Counted from the stretch's first letter, positions 18,253 through 26,629 are shown. The stretch is DNA of 64,000 nt from Novosphingobium acidiphilum DSM 19966 (GCF_000429005.1 NZ_AUBA01000003.1:124001-188000), one strand, 5' to 3'. Made by a program: numbers and translations. Notes: generated by a model from the sequence alone, not told the origin.

Positions 18253-18993
18253 TCAGTGCAGGCGCGCTTCAAGCTGGGGCTTGAGCGCTGCCCAGTTGTA
18301 CGTGTCGGCAACCAGCACATTGTCGATCAGAAATCCGGGGGTGCCGTTCACGCCATCCTTTTCGGCGGCCTGCTGGGTGTGCTTGGCAATCCGGTCGGCC
18401 AGCACCTCGTTGGCCAGGCATTTGTCAAGGTCGGTCCGGTCATAACCGCGCTGTTCCATCAGGGCATAAAGCCCAAGGTCCGAGGCGATGGCGCGCATCT
18501 TTTCGCCGAAACCGGGCGCATCCCAGCGCGCCTTTTGCGCATCGGTCAGCTTGTCGATCGGGGCCAGCCATTCGCGTTGCCGGGCCAGCAGAAGCTGGGT
18601 GTTGCCATAGAATTTCGACGGTGGCCCGCATTCGGCCAGCAGCGAGGCGACGACATCGAGGCCGTTGCGCAGGAATGGGCGGATTTCAAGCGATCCCTTG
18701 CCCGGGCCGATCATGCCGATCGCCAGTGGCGCGCGCGCCTCTTGCTCGAACGCGGCGCAATGCGGGCAGGTATAGCTGATATAGGCCACCAGATGCACCC
18801 GCGCATTGGGATTGCCCAGGATATAGCCATCGTCGGGCGTGCGCGTGACCGTGGCATTCCAGTTGGCGGTATGCGCTGCGGTGCGCGGTGCGGCATGGGC
18901 CGGCGGTTGGGCCATCCCCCGGGGCGTGATCAGCATCAGTGCGGCAACCAATGCCAAGCTAATGGATTGTCCCAGGGTCTTCAGCATTGCCAT
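18253..18993 (-). CDS. DsbA-family thiol:disulfide oxidoreductase, periplasmic
   Basis: A 246-residue paralogue of the downstream gene with a cleavable-looking signal peptide (about 28 residues) rather than a lipobox. The active site is CPHC at residues 76-79 (YISYTCPHCAAF), the classical DsbA dipeptide, and the cis-Pro loop reads NGTPGFLIDN. Like its neighbour it has the RTPDDGYILGNPNARV lead-in. ATGs at residues 1 and 3 are both possible. Tandem soluble and lipid-anchored copies with CPHC and CSHC suggest division of labour in disulfide chemistry (inference). Confidence 0.92.
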   Translation of the reverse strand: MAMLKTLGQSISLALVAALMLITPRGMAQPPAHAAPRTAAHTANWNATVTRTPDDGYILGNPNARVHLVAYISYTCPHCAAFEQEARAPLAIGMIGPGKGSLEIRPFLRNGLDVVASLLAECGPPSKFYGNTQLLLARQREWLAPIDKLTDAQKARWDAPGFGEKMRAIASDLGLYALMEQRGYDRTDLDKCLANEVLADRIAKHTQQAAEKDGVNGTPGFLIDNVLVADTYNWAALKPQLEARLH

Positions 18994-19020
18994 ATCCTGT
19001 TGTTCCTGCCTTCGTCGGCG

Positions 19021-19581
19021 CTAACGCGGCTTGCGCACCGTCTTTGCCCCATTTTCGGCCATCTGATCAAGGCTGCGTGCCAGCGATTCGAGCACCGCGC
19101 GCAATTCAGGATCGCCGACATCGCGCAGGCTGTCGCCCAGCTCGATCGGCACCGGACGCAATGACGGCGGTGCGGCGGCGGGCTGGGCCCCGCGCGGGGC
19201 AGCAACCACGCCCTGGCGCATGCGTACCTGTGCCACCGCGCGATAGCCAAAGAACCGGTTCACGCGTTCGATGATTTCGGGGATCACATGCTGGATGATC
19301 GGGGCGTGCGCCGGGCTGACCACCAGATGCAGCGTGCCTTGCGATTTTTCCCCCACCGGGAAACGGATCGATTCGGGCGCGCAATGGCGGGCATGCGCGG
19401 CGCCGACAATTTCGGGCCAGCGCGTGACCACGCTTGACTGGACAAAACCGAACCGGCGAAACGCGGTGCGGCCGATTGCCGGCATCAGATCGCCGATCAT
19501 CCGCGCCTCTCCGCCGCGCGCGCGTTCGTACGCGCGCGGGGTGGCGCTGTCGTTCCCGGGGCCGGTGCGTTTGCGTTCCAT
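19021..19581 (-). CDS. dciA: DciA-like DUF721 protein (helicase-loading family)
   Basis: A 186-residue protein with the DUF721/DciA domain in the middle (RTAFRRFGFVQSSVVTRWPEIVG, LHLVVSPAHAPIIQHVIPEI), followed by a disordered Ala/Pro/Arg-rich tail. DciA homologues load the replicative helicase DnaB in bacteria without DnaC. The start ATG at 19581 places it 29 bases from the divergent mutY; the frame stays open to 20127 across mutY but that is antisense shadow. It heads the dsbA-dsbA-smc run. Replication function is inferred from family. Confidence 0.85.
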   Translation of the reverse strand: MERKRTGPGNDSATPRAYERARGGEARMIGDLMPAIGRTAFRRFGFVQSSVVTRWPEIVGAAHARHCAPESIRFPVGEKSQGTLHLVVSPAHAPIIQHVIPEIIERVNRFFGYRAVAQVRMRQGVVAAPRGAQPAAAPPSLRPVPIELGDSLRDVGDPELRAVLESLARSLDQMAENGAKTVRKPR

Positions 19582-19610
19582 AACCTGCAATCCCATGCCA
19601 TAGCCGCGCG

Positions 19611-20669
19611 ATGCAGGCCAGCACTCACACCGATCGATCCCCATCCTTTGCCTTGCTCGAATGGTATGACCGCAGCGCGCGCATCCTGCCCTGGCGCAGC
19701 CCGCCGGGCGCGCCGCCACCCGATCCGTATCGCGTGTGGCTGTCCGAAGTGATGCTGCAACAGACCACCGTGGCCGCGGTCCAGCCCTACTTCGCCAAAT
19801 TCGTGGCGCGCTGGCCCACGGTGGCGGCGCTGGCGGCGGCGGACGAGGCCGATGTGATGGCCGCCTGGGCGGGGCTGGGGTATTATAGCCGGGCGCGCAA
19901 CCTGATCGCGTGTGCGCGCGAAGTGGCGCGTCGCGGCGGCTTTCCCGATGACGAGGCGGCGTTGCGTGCGCTGCCGGGGCTGGGCGCCTATACCGCGGCG
20001 GCGGTGGCGGCGATCGCGTTCGGACGCGCGGCGGTGGTGGTTGACGCCAATGTCGAACGCGTGGTGTCGCGGCTGTTTGCGATTGTCGAACCCCTGCCTG
20101 CGTCACGCCCGGCGATCCGCACGGCAACCGCGTCGATCACCCCCGACCGGCGCGCAGGCGATTTTGCGCAAGCCATGATGGACCTGGGCGCCACGGTGTG
20201 CACGCCGCGCAATCCGCGCTGCCTGCTGTGCCCGTTGCGCCACGATTGCCGGGCTCTGGCGCGGGGGCTGGCCGAAACCCTGCCGGCAAAGATTGCCAAA
20301 AAGGCCAAGCCGCAGCGCACCGGTCATGCCTGGTGGATCGAACGCCACGGCGCGGTGTGGCTGGTGCGCCGGCCGGATCGGGGCATGCTGGGCAGCATGC
20401 GCGCGTTGCCCGATGATGGCTGGAATGCGGGCGCCGATGGCCACGGCATGCCGCCGTTTGTGGGCGACTGGCGGCCCGCCGGGGTGGTGCGCCACGGCTT
20501 CACCCATTTCGATCTGGATCTGCAATTGATGCTTTGCGCGGGCGACAATTTGGTCCAACCTCTGCCATGCGGGCCGGATGGCGAATTCTGGCCGATTGAC
20601 CGGATCGACGAGGCAGGGTTGCCCACCGTGTTTGCCAAGGCGGCGCGGCTGGCATCGGCCCAACGATAG
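19611..20669 (+). CDS. mutY: A/G-specific adenine glycosylase
   Basis: Removes adenine mispaired with 8-oxoguanine. The 352-residue protein has the catalytic Glu in SEVMLQQTTVAAV, the helix-hairpin-helix LPGLGAYTAAAVAAIAFG with catalytic Asp in VVDANVERV, the [4Fe-4S] cysteines spaced C-x6-C-x2-C-x5-C in the segment from CTPRNPRC to RHDC, and a C-terminal MutT-like 8-oxoG recognition domain (HGFTHFDLDL). Start and length are usual. Divergent from dciA; the serine hydrolase begins 19 bases after it. Confidence 0.96.
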   Translation: MQASTHTDRSPSFALLEWYDRSARILPWRSPPGAPPPDPYRVWLSEVMLQQTTVAAVQPYFAKFVARWPTVAALAAADEADVMAAWAGLGYYSRARNLIACAREVARRGGFPDDEAALRALPGLGAYTAAAVAAIAFGRAAVVVDANVERVVSRLFAIVEPLPASRPAIRTATASITPDRRAGDFAQAMMDLGATVCTPRNPRCLLCPLRHDCRALARGLAETLPAKIAKKAKPQRTGHAWWIERHGAVWLVRRPDRGMLGSMRALPDDGWNAGADGHGMPPFVGDWRPAGVVRHGFTHFDLDLQLMLCAGDNLVQPLPCGPDGEFWPIDRIDEAGLPTVFAKAARLASAQR

Positions 20670-20688
20670 CACAATGATGGGGAGACGT

Positions 20689-21990
20689 ATGGCTGCACAA
20701 GGTTTCACAAGCGCGGTTTCGCGGCGCGGGTTTCTGGGTGGCGCGATGCTGGCCGGCGGTGTGGGCCTTATGCCGCGCATGGCCTTTGCCGCGCCCGATG
20801 CACAAGCGCTCTATCCCCATCTGGCGAAACTGGCGGCGGATTATGTCGACGGCGGCAAGCTGCCCGGCGTTGTGTCGCTGATCAACCGCGGCGGCATGCA
20901 ATCGGTGATCGCGCGCGGGGTGCAGACGCTGGGCGATCCGCGACCGGCCGATGCCGACAGCCTGTATCGCGCCTATTCGATGACCAAGCCGATCACCGGC
21001 ATGGCCACGATGATCCTGATCGACGAAGGCAAGCTGACGCTCGATACACCGCTGGCCGATATTCTGCCCCGCTATGCAAAAATGCAGGTGCAGGTCACGC
21101 CCGACGGATCGCTGACCGATGTGCGTCCGGCCAAAACGCCGATCACGATCCGCCACCTTTTGACCCACACATCGGGGCTTGGCTATTCGATCATCCAGAC
21201 CGGGCCGATCAAGACCGCCTACGAAACCAACGGGCTGGTCCCCGCCGAAGTCAGCCACTTTGCGATCCCGGGCCTGACCGTCGGCAAGGTTCTGCCCAGC
21301 CTGGCCGAATTTGCCGACAAGCTGGCGGAAATGCCGCTGGTCTATGAACCGGGCACGCAGTGGTCGTATTCGGTGTCGCTTGATCTGCTGGGTCGGGTGA
21401 TCGAAGTCGTGACGGGCAAGCCGTTCGACGCCTATCTGGCCGAACGCATCTTTGGCCCTTGCGGCATGACCAGTTCGGGTTTCCAGGTCGCGCCGCAAAA
21501 TGCCGCGCGCCTGACCACCAATTACGGCATGCTGAACGGCAAGCTGGTGCCGATCGATCCCGCAGCCAAATCGATCTATCTCGATCCACCGGCCTATCCG
21601 TTCGGCGGCGCCGGTCTGGTGACATCGCCGCGCGATTACGACCGGTTCCTGCAGATGGTGCTGAATTACGGCATGCTCGATGGACGGCGCGTGATGAACG
21701 AGCGCGCGGTGCGCATCGGCACCAGCGATCTGCTGCCGCCCGCGCTTGCGGGCACCAAAGTGTTTGGCCGCCCGTCGGGGTTTGGCGCCGGCGGCCGGGT
21801 CGGTGTGGGCGATGACGCCGGAACCTTCGGCTGGTCGGGTGCGGCGGGTACGGTCGGCTTTGTCAGCTATCGCGGCAACGCCAGCGCGGGGCTGTGGGTG
21901 CAGTATATGCCTTCGGGCGCGCTGCCGATCGGCGAGGAATTCGCCATGGCGGTGCGGTCCGATCTGCGCGGGCTGAGGGCGCCTGCATGA
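20689..21990 (+). CDS. Exported serine hydrolase (class C beta-lactamase/EstB fold)
   Basis: A 433-residue protein with a twin-arginine-like export signal (SRRGFLGGAMLAGG, cleavage near AFAAP) and a class C beta-lactamase-type domain. The nucleophile motif S-x-x-K is SMTK at residues 97-100; the second motif appears as WSYSVSLDLLG, like EstB esterases rather than true AmpC (Y-x-N). Activity is probably esterase or peptidase; beta-lactam hydrolysis is unlikely but not excluded. A strong GGGGAGA ribosome-binding site at 20678-20684 decides the ATG at 20689. Its stop overlaps the nudC start (ATGA). Confidence 0.88.
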   Translation: MAAQGFTSAVSRRGFLGGAMLAGGVGLMPRMAFAAPDAQALYPHLAKLAADYVDGGKLPGVVSLINRGGMQSVIARGVQTLGDPRPADADSLYRAYSMTKPITGMATMILIDEGKLTLDTPLADILPRYAKMQVQVTPDGSLTDVRPAKTPITIRHLLTHTSGLGYSIIQTGPIKTAYETNGLVPAEVSHFAIPGLTVGKVLPSLAEFADKLAEMPLVYEPGTQWSYSVSLDLLGRVIEVVTGKPFDAYLAERIFGPCGMTSSGFQVAPQNAARLTTNYGMLNGKLVPIDPAAKSIYLDPPAYPFGGAGLVTSPRDYDRFLQMVLNYGMLDGRRVMNERAVRIGTSDLLPPALAGTKVFGRPSGFGAGGRVGVGDDAGTFGWSGAAGTVGFVSYRGNASAGLWVQYMPSGALPIGEEFAMAVRSDLRGLRAPA

Positions 21991-22877
21991 CCGATGTGAC
22001 CATCGCGTTTTCGGGATCGGTGATCGACCGGGCCGATGCGGTGCGGTCGGACCCGGACAGGCTGGCGGGGCTGACCAACTGGCGCGCGCGGCTGCTGCTG
22101 ATGGACGGCCTTGCGCCGCAGATCGCCGCCGATGGCGGGCTCGACTGGGGCACTCTGGCCGACGCCGATCCCACGGCAGAGCTGGTGTTTCTGGGGCTGG
22201 CGCCCGATGGCCGCGCGTGTTTTGCGGCGGTCGATCCCAAACTGGTGGGTACCGGCAGCACAGCGCCGCCCGATCCGCGATTGTGGCAGGTCATGGGCCT
22301 GCTGTCGCCGCCCGATCTGGCGATCTATGGCGCGGCCAAGGCCTTGGTCGACTGGCATGCGCGGCACCGGTTCTGCGCGCGCTGCGGCCATGCGACCGTG
22401 CTGAAAAAGGGCGGCTGGCAGCGCAGTTGCAGCAATGATGCCTGCCGCGCCGAACATTTTCCGCGGGTCGATCCGGTTACAATCATGACCGTAGAGCACC
22501 AGGGCCGCCTGCTGCTGGGCCGTCAGCCCCGCTTTCCCCCGCGTCGTTATTCGGCGCTGGCGGGGTTTGTCGAACCGGGCGAAACCATCGAAGAGGCGGT
22601 GGCGCGCGAAATTTCCGAAGAGGCTGGGATCGTTGTGCGCGATGTGCGCTATGTCGCCAGCCAGCCCTGGCCGTTTCCATCGTCGCTGATGATCGCCTGC
22701 CATGCTTTCGCCGATGACGATGCGGTTACGATAGACCGCACCGAACTGGACGATGCGCGCTGGTTCACGCGCGACGATGTGATTGCGGCGATGCGCGGGG
22801 ATGATGCGGCGGGCTTCATCGCGCCACCGCCCTTTGCCATTGCGCATCATCTGCTGCGCTGGTGGTTGCAGCAATGA
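21987..22877 (+). CDS. nudC: NAD(+) diphosphatase / RNA deNADding Nudix hydrolase
   Basis: Cleaves NAD(H) and removes NAD caps from RNA. The 296-residue protein has an N-terminal domain, the zinc ribbon RFCARCG ... CSNDAC, the Nudix box GFVEPGETIEEAVAREISEEAGI and the NudC-specific SQPWPFPSSLM segment that distinguishes it from ADP-ribose hydrolases. It starts at 21987, overlapping the previous stop by four bases, and its own stop overlaps the next gene by four bases, so three genes are translationally coupled. Confidence 0.95.
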   Translation: MTDVTIAFSGSVIDRADAVRSDPDRLAGLTNWRARLLLMDGLAPQIAADGGLDWGTLADADPTAELVFLGLAPDGRACFAAVDPKLVGTGSTAPPDPRLWQVMGLLSPPDLAIYGAAKALVDWHARHRFCARCGHATVLKKGGWQRSCSNDACRAEHFPRVDPVTIMTVEHQGRLLLGRQPRFPPRRYSALAGFVEPGETIEEAVAREISEEAGIVVRDVRYVASQPWPFPSSLMIACHAFADDDAVTIDRTELDDARWFTRDDVIAAMRGDDAAGFIAPPPFAIAHHLLRWWLQQ

Positions 22878-23554
22878 GCGCGCATCCGGTCACCATCGAC
22901 ATCTGGTCGGACGTGATGTGCCCGTGGTGCGTGATCGGCACGCGCCAGCTGGAAACCGCGCTGTCGGCGCTGCGCGACGAAGTTGCCGCCACGATCCGGT
23001 TTCACCCGTTCGAGCTCAACCCCGACATGCCGGCACACGGCGAAGATCAGCGCGCGCACATCATGCGCAAATATGGCCGCAGCGCCGACGAAGCCGTACA
23101 AGGCCGCGAACGCCTGCGCGAAGTGGGGCGCCAGGCCGGCTATGCGTTCGATTACACCGGGCCGGGCGATCCGCCGCCGGCGATGATGTGGAACACGCGG
23201 GCAGCGCACAAGCTGCTGGTGATGGCGCTGCGCGACCACGGGCCGCAGCTGCAGGGCCGGTTGAAACACGCGCTGTTCGACGCGCATTTCCAGGCGCGGC
23301 GCAATGTCGGCGATGCGCAAGTGCTGGTCGATATCGCCGCATCGGTGGGTATCGATCCCGACGCGGCCCGTGCCGCGCTGCATGACGCCGAACTCGATGC
23401 GATCGTCACCGCCGGCGAACAGCAGGCGTGGGACTGGAACATCACCGGCGTGCCGGCGATGATCATCAATGGCAAATACCTGATCCCCGGCGCGCAGGAC
23501 CCGGCGACCTATGCCAATGCGCTGCGCCGCGTGGTGGCAAAGGAAACCGCCTAG
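22874..23554 (+). CDS. FrnE-like DsbA-family oxidoreductase
   Basis: Cytoplasmic thioredoxin-fold protein of 226 residues, without a signal peptide. The active site is CPWC at residues 16-19 (IWSDVMCPWCVIG); the cis-Pro loop is ITGVPAMIINGKYLIPGAQ, both typical of the FrnE/2-hydroxychromene-2-carboxylate isomerase-like DsbA group. FrnE is linked to oxidative-stress tolerance in Deinococcus. It overlaps nudC (ATGA) and ends convergently with the DUF1489 gene: the two stops share the palindrome CTAG at 23551-23554. Confidence 0.92.
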   Translation: MSAHPVTIDIWSDVMCPWCVIGTRQLETALSALRDEVAATIRFHPFELNPDMPAHGEDQRAHIMRKYGRSADEAVQGRERLREVGRQAGYAFDYTGPGDPPPAMMWNTRAAHKLLVMALRDHGPQLQGRLKHALFDAHFQARRNVGDAQVLVDIAASVGIDPDAARAALHDAELDAIVTAGEQQAWDWNITGVPAMIINGKYLIPGAQDPATYANALRRVVAKETA

Positions 23555-23943
23555 ACCAGCCCCAGCCGGGCCAGTTCGCTGGCGATCTGGGGGGGCAGCA
23601 GGTCGGCGCTTTCGCCACTGCCAAGGTCTGCTGGGGCGTCGGCTTCTTCCAGATAGCGCCAGCCCTGGTGCGCGCGGCGCGGGCGCGGGTGGACGTCGAT
23701 CAGGCGGGTCGCGATGATGATCTCGGTGCGGCCATCGGGCGCCTCGGCAAAGCCCAGGATTTCAGACCGCGCGACCAGCTGGTGCTTGAAAATCCAGTAA
23801 ACCGAACCGCCGATCATTTCGGCATGGCGACGCGGCAGGTTGCGCGTGGTCAGCCGCGCCTGATCGCCGCGGGTCTGAAACCAGCCGTGGACTTCTTCCA
23901 GCGACTGCGCGCCATAGGCGACTTTGGTCATGTTCAACGGCAT
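23551..23943 (-). CDS. DUF1489 family protein
   Basis: A 130-residue protein of unknown function from a family found almost only in alphaproteobacteria. Recognisable segments are MTKVAYGAQSLEEVHGW, TRNLPRRHAEMIGGSVYWIFKHQLVARSEILGF and the C-terminal LPPQIASELARLGLV. No signal peptide, transmembrane segment or metal motif is visible. It is convergent with the FrnE-like gene and divergent from the cyclophilin gene. Confidence 0.85.
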   Translation of the reverse strand: MPLNMTKVAYGAQSLEEVHGWFQTRGDQARLTTRNLPRRHAEMIGGSVYWIFKHQLVARSEILGFAEAPDGRTEIIIATRLIDVHPRPRRAHQGWRYLEEADAPADLGSGESADLLPPQIASELARLGLV

Positions 23944-24061
23944 GCCGCCGATCTAGGCGGCACCGGCGGCAAAGGGAAGGTGCCCGATAGGAACATCTGT
24001 CTGTCGACAATGCCCGCAAACGCCCTATATCAGCCGCAAATTGGCGAAAAGGACCGAACCA

Positions 24062-24517
24062 ATGGCCGAAGAAAAACTGGTATTCTCGCTCGATTCGGGC
24101 GACGTTGTGATCCGCCTGCTGCCCGACAAGGCGCCAGGCCACGTTGCGCGGATCAAGGAACTGGCCGGCGAAGGCTTTTACGACGGGGTGAAGTTTCACC
24201 GCGTGATCCCGGGCTTCATGGCGCAGGGCGGCTGCCCCAACGGCACCGGCATGGGCGGTTCGTCGAAGCCCGATCTGAAGGCCGAATTCAACGATGTGCC
24301 GCACGTGCGCGGCGTGTGCTCGATGGCGCGCACCCAGAATCCGAATTCCGCCAACAGCCAGTTCTTCATCTGCTTTGACGATGCGCGTTTCCTCGACCGG
24401 CAATATACCGTGTGGGGCGAGGTCGAAAGCGGCATGGAACACATCGACGCGCTGCCCAAGGGCGAACCGCCGGCAAAGCCCGGCGTGATCAACAAGGCAA
24501 CAGTGGTCGCTGGATAA
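24062..24517 (+). CDS. ppiB: Cyclophilin-type peptidyl-prolyl isomerase
   Basis: Cytoplasmic prolyl isomerase of 151 residues. Catalytic and binding-site segments are VKFHRVIPGFMAQGG (catalytic Arg), VCSMARTQNPNSANSQFFIC and FLDRQYTVWGEV. No signal peptide follows the ATG at 24062, which has an AAGGA-like site upstream; the short upstream in-frame ATG at 24041 is not used. A perfect hairpin follows eight bases after the stop. Confidence 0.93.
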   Translation: MAEEKLVFSLDSGDVVIRLLPDKAPGHVARIKELAGEGFYDGVKFHRVIPGFMAQGGCPNGTGMGGSSKPDLKAEFNDVPHVRGVCSMARTQNPNSANSQFFICFDDARFLDRQYTVWGEVESGMEHIDALPKGEPPAKPGVINKATVVAG

Positions 24518-24525
24518 CCGTGCAA

Positions 24526-24550
24526 CCCCTTCCCCGCTTTGGGGAAGGGG
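24526..24550 (+). terminator. Hairpin terminator after the cyclophilin gene
   Basis: Ten-base perfect inverted repeat (CCCCTTCCCC, 24526-24535, and its complement 24541-24550) around the loop GCTTT. There is no T-run downstream, so termination may need help from Rho. The stretch from here to 24695 shows no gene. Confidence 0.6.
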
Positions 24551-24695
24551 TGATCATCGGGCGAAATGGCGCAACGATGCGAACGGCGCGGCCGGAAAAA
24601 GCCGCCCTGCGGTCTTTTCAAACCGGATTGCGGCCTTGTGCCTGGCCAGGTCCTTTTTGCAGGCCGGTCGTGCTGCGCAATTTGGCCACGCTGCC

Positions 24696-24836
24696 TTAGT
24701 GCTTGGCTTTGGGATCGCGCACGGCGTTCTTGAACTGCGCGTTGTCATTGGGCGCCAGCGCGGTCGGCGCCGTCTTGGTCTTGGTCGCCTTGGGCTTGCG
24801 CTCTTCGCGATTGCTGCGTTTTTGTGATTTTGCCAT
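24696..24836 (-). CDS. Small basic conserved protein, 46 aa
   Basis: A 46-residue Lys/Arg-rich protein starting MAKSQKRSNREERKPK and ending AVRDPKAKH, with a Thr/Ala/Pro-Lys middle (ATKTKTAPTA). The MAK-x-Q-x-x-S/G-N-R-E-x-x-KPK opening resembles a family of short uncharacterised proteobacterial proteins I recall from annotated genomes; this is memory, not a search. The charge suggests nucleic-acid or ribosome association (inference). It is flanked by the cyclophilin hairpin and a second hairpin at 24910. The frame is clean from ATG to TAA. Confidence 0.6.
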   Translation of the reverse strand: MAKSQKRSNREERKPKATKTKTAPTALAPNDNAQFKNAVRDPKAKH

Positions 24837-24909
24837 GGTGGTGGTGTCCTGTCGCGGCGGGGCGCAGCATGTGCTGCACAGGACCCTTTGGCCACGATTG
24901 GCCGAAGGT

Positions 24910-24930
24910 CCGGATCGTTGCGCGATCCGG
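24910..24930 (-). terminator. Hairpin downstream of transglutaminase-like gene
   Basis: Eight-base perfect inverted repeat (CCGGATCG, 24910-24917, and 24923-24930) with loop TTGCG. It lies 72 bases past the stop of the minus-strand transglutaminase-like gene and before the small 46-aa gene on the same strand, so it may separate their transcripts. No T-run on either side. Confidence 0.4.
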
Positions 24931-25002
24931 GGCTTCTAGCACGCGGCTGCCGGTGCGCCGCATCAATTCGGTACCGGTATGTTCCGCAGGACCAGGGCGA
25001 TG

Positions 25003-25815
25003 TCAGCCCAGCCGGTCCTCGTCGGTGTAGACATCGAACCGGGTCAGCGTGACTGCGCCGAACGTGGTGGTCAGCGCCGCATCGGCGGCATCGCGCCCGC
25101 GCGCCATCAGCACGCGACCGCAGCGCGGTGTGTTGTGCCGCGCATCGAACACGTACCAGCGATTGTCGAGCCAGACTTCGAACCAGGCCGAAAAGTCCAT
25201 GTCACCGATCGGCGCGGGCAGGTCCATATCACCCAGATATCCGGTGCAGTAGCGCGCCGGCACATTCATGCAACGGCACAGCGTGATCGCCAGATGCGCG
25301 TAATCGCGGCACACGCCGGCCTGTTCGTGAAACACGTCGAACGCGGTCTTGGTCGGGCGCGCAGCCATATAGTCAAAGCGGATATGGCCATGGACCCAGG
25401 ACACGATCGCCTGCACCAGCGACCAGCCCTGCGGCACATGGCCGAACAGGCTCCACGCTGCATCGGTCAGGCGGTCGGTTTCGCAATAGCGGCTGGCCAG
25501 CAGATACATCAGCACGTCGTCGGGCAGATCGGCCAGTGCGGCCTGCCGCGCGTCGGGCACCACCGGATCGGGCGTGAACGGATCTTCGATCACGAATCCG
25601 CACGAAATCGTGATTCCGCCTGCGGGCATCGTCAGGCGGGTGCAGGTATTGCCGAAACTGTCGACATAATCGTACAGCGGAACGTCGGGCGTGGTGAAAA
25701 TCCGTTGCGCGGTGCGCAGATCCTTGTTGCGCGAGGCATGGACCGACAGGTTGGCCAGGACAGGCACCGCCTGGGTGCTTCCGAACCCGATATCGTATCC
25801 TGCACGTATCAGCAT
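25003..25815 (-). CDS. Transglutaminase-like cysteine protease-fold protein
   Basis: A 270-residue cytoplasmic protein with an N-terminal beta domain and a transglutaminase core. The catalytic Cys is residue 169 in EQAGVCRDYAHLAITLC and the Asp is residue 224 in YVFDARHN. At the position where the superfamily normally has the catalytic His (HAW-x-E) it has Ser 209 in MDFSAWFEVW. The tail CGRVLMARGRDAADAALTTTFG is family-typical. It could be a subfamily trait or loss of activity. Related proteins are often encoded with proteasome-like or alpha-E genes, none of which are here. Divergent from the PNPOx gene. Confidence 0.82.
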   Translation of the reverse strand: MLIRAGYDIGFGSTQAVPVLANLSVHASRNKDLRTAQRIFTTPDVPLYDYVDSFGNTCTRLTMPAGGITISCGFVIEDPFTPDPVVPDARQAALADLPDDVLMYLLASRYCETDRLTDAAWSLFGHVPQGWSLVQAIVSWVHGHIRFDYMAARPTKTAFDVFHEQAGVCRDYAHLAITLCRCMNVPARYCTGYLGDMDLPAPIGDMDFSAWFEVWLDNRWYVFDARHNTPRCGRVLMARGRDAADAALTTTFGAVTLTRFDVYTDEDRLG

Positions 25816-25947
25816 GGTGGTACCTTTCTCAACGACAACACGCGGCGCGTCCGTACCCCCGGCTTGCAGGTTCTACACACCGGCCATAGGGTAGGGCAAC
25901 CATGCGTCGGCACCCTCTTTGCGGCCGACGCATCGGTCGGGGGCGCA

Positions 25948-26607
25948 ATGACCGATTTTCCTGTTACCGAACGCAGCCGGATTCGCCGGATGCACGCACG
26001 CGGCATGCACGAACATGCGGCGGTTCATGCCGTGCTCGATGCCAGCCCGCTGTGCCACGTCGGTTATGTGATCGATGGCGAAGCGTACGTCACACCCACG
26101 CTTCACTGGCGCGACGGCAACCGCGTCTATTGGCATGGGTCCGCCGCCAGCCGGTTCCTGCGCCAGGTGCCGGGCCAGCGCGTGTGCCTGACCGTCAGCC
26201 TGATGGACGGGTATGTGCTGGCGCGTTCGGCGTTCAACCATTCGGTCAATTACCGTTCGGCGATGGTGTTCGGACGCGCAAACGTGATGACCGATCCCGA
26301 CGACACGGCCGCGGCGCTGCGCCACATGGTCGATGATCTGTTTCCCGGCCGATGGAACAGCCTGCGGCCGATGACCGCGCAGGAACTGAAAGCCACCAGC
26401 GTGCTATGGATGGACATCGAAGAGGCCAGCGTAAAGACGCGCGATGCCCCTCCGGGCGATCCCGAAGATCAGGACCACGCCGTGTGGGCCGGCGTTCTGC
26501 CGACCACCACCACCATGGGGGCCGCACAGCCTGCATCAGGACCGCATCAGGACCTGCCGCTGCCCCCCGAGCTGGCCGAACTGATCGCTTCGGGGCACTT
26601 GCGCTAG
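25948..26607 (+). CDS. Pyridoxamine-5'-phosphate oxidase-fold flavin-binding protein
   Basis: A 219-residue split-barrel protein of the PNPOx-like FMN-binding family. The start MTDFPVTERSRIRRMHARGMH leads into HVGYVIDGEAYVTPTLHWRDGNRVYWHGSAASRFLR, which is the FMN-binding beta barrel, then CLTVSLMDGYVLARSAFNHSVNYRSAMVFG. Members are FMN or haem binding oxidoreductases of mostly unknown substrate. The much longer open frame upstream is antisense to the transglutaminase-like gene; the ATG at 25948 matches the family start. Convergent with the LysR gene. Confidence 0.87.
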   Translation: MTDFPVTERSRIRRMHARGMHEHAAVHAVLDASPLCHVGYVIDGEAYVTPTLHWRDGNRVYWHGSAASRFLRQVPGQRVCLTVSLMDGYVLARSAFNHSVNYRSAMVFGRANVMTDPDDTAAALRHMVDDLFPGRWNSLRPMTAQELKATSVLWMDIEEASVKTRDAPPGDPEDQDHAVWAGVLPTTTTMGAAQPASGPHQDLPLPPELAELIASGHLR

Positions 26608-26616
26608 GTCAAGTGC
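26595..26616. terminator. Small hairpin between convergent genes
   Basis: Seven-base perfect inverted repeat GCACTTG/CAAGTGC (26595-26601 and 26610-26616) spanning the stop codon of the PNPOx-fold gene, 14 bases before the end of the convergent lysR gene. It is weak and lacks a T-run. Confidence 0.3.
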
Positions 26617-26629
26617 GCGCAACGCCGAA

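Noticed and set aside
20689..21990. Calling the serine hydrolase an AmpC beta-lactamase
   Set aside because: It has S-x-x-K but lacks the Y-x-N and K-T-G style motifs of true AmpC; the EstB-like motif fits better.
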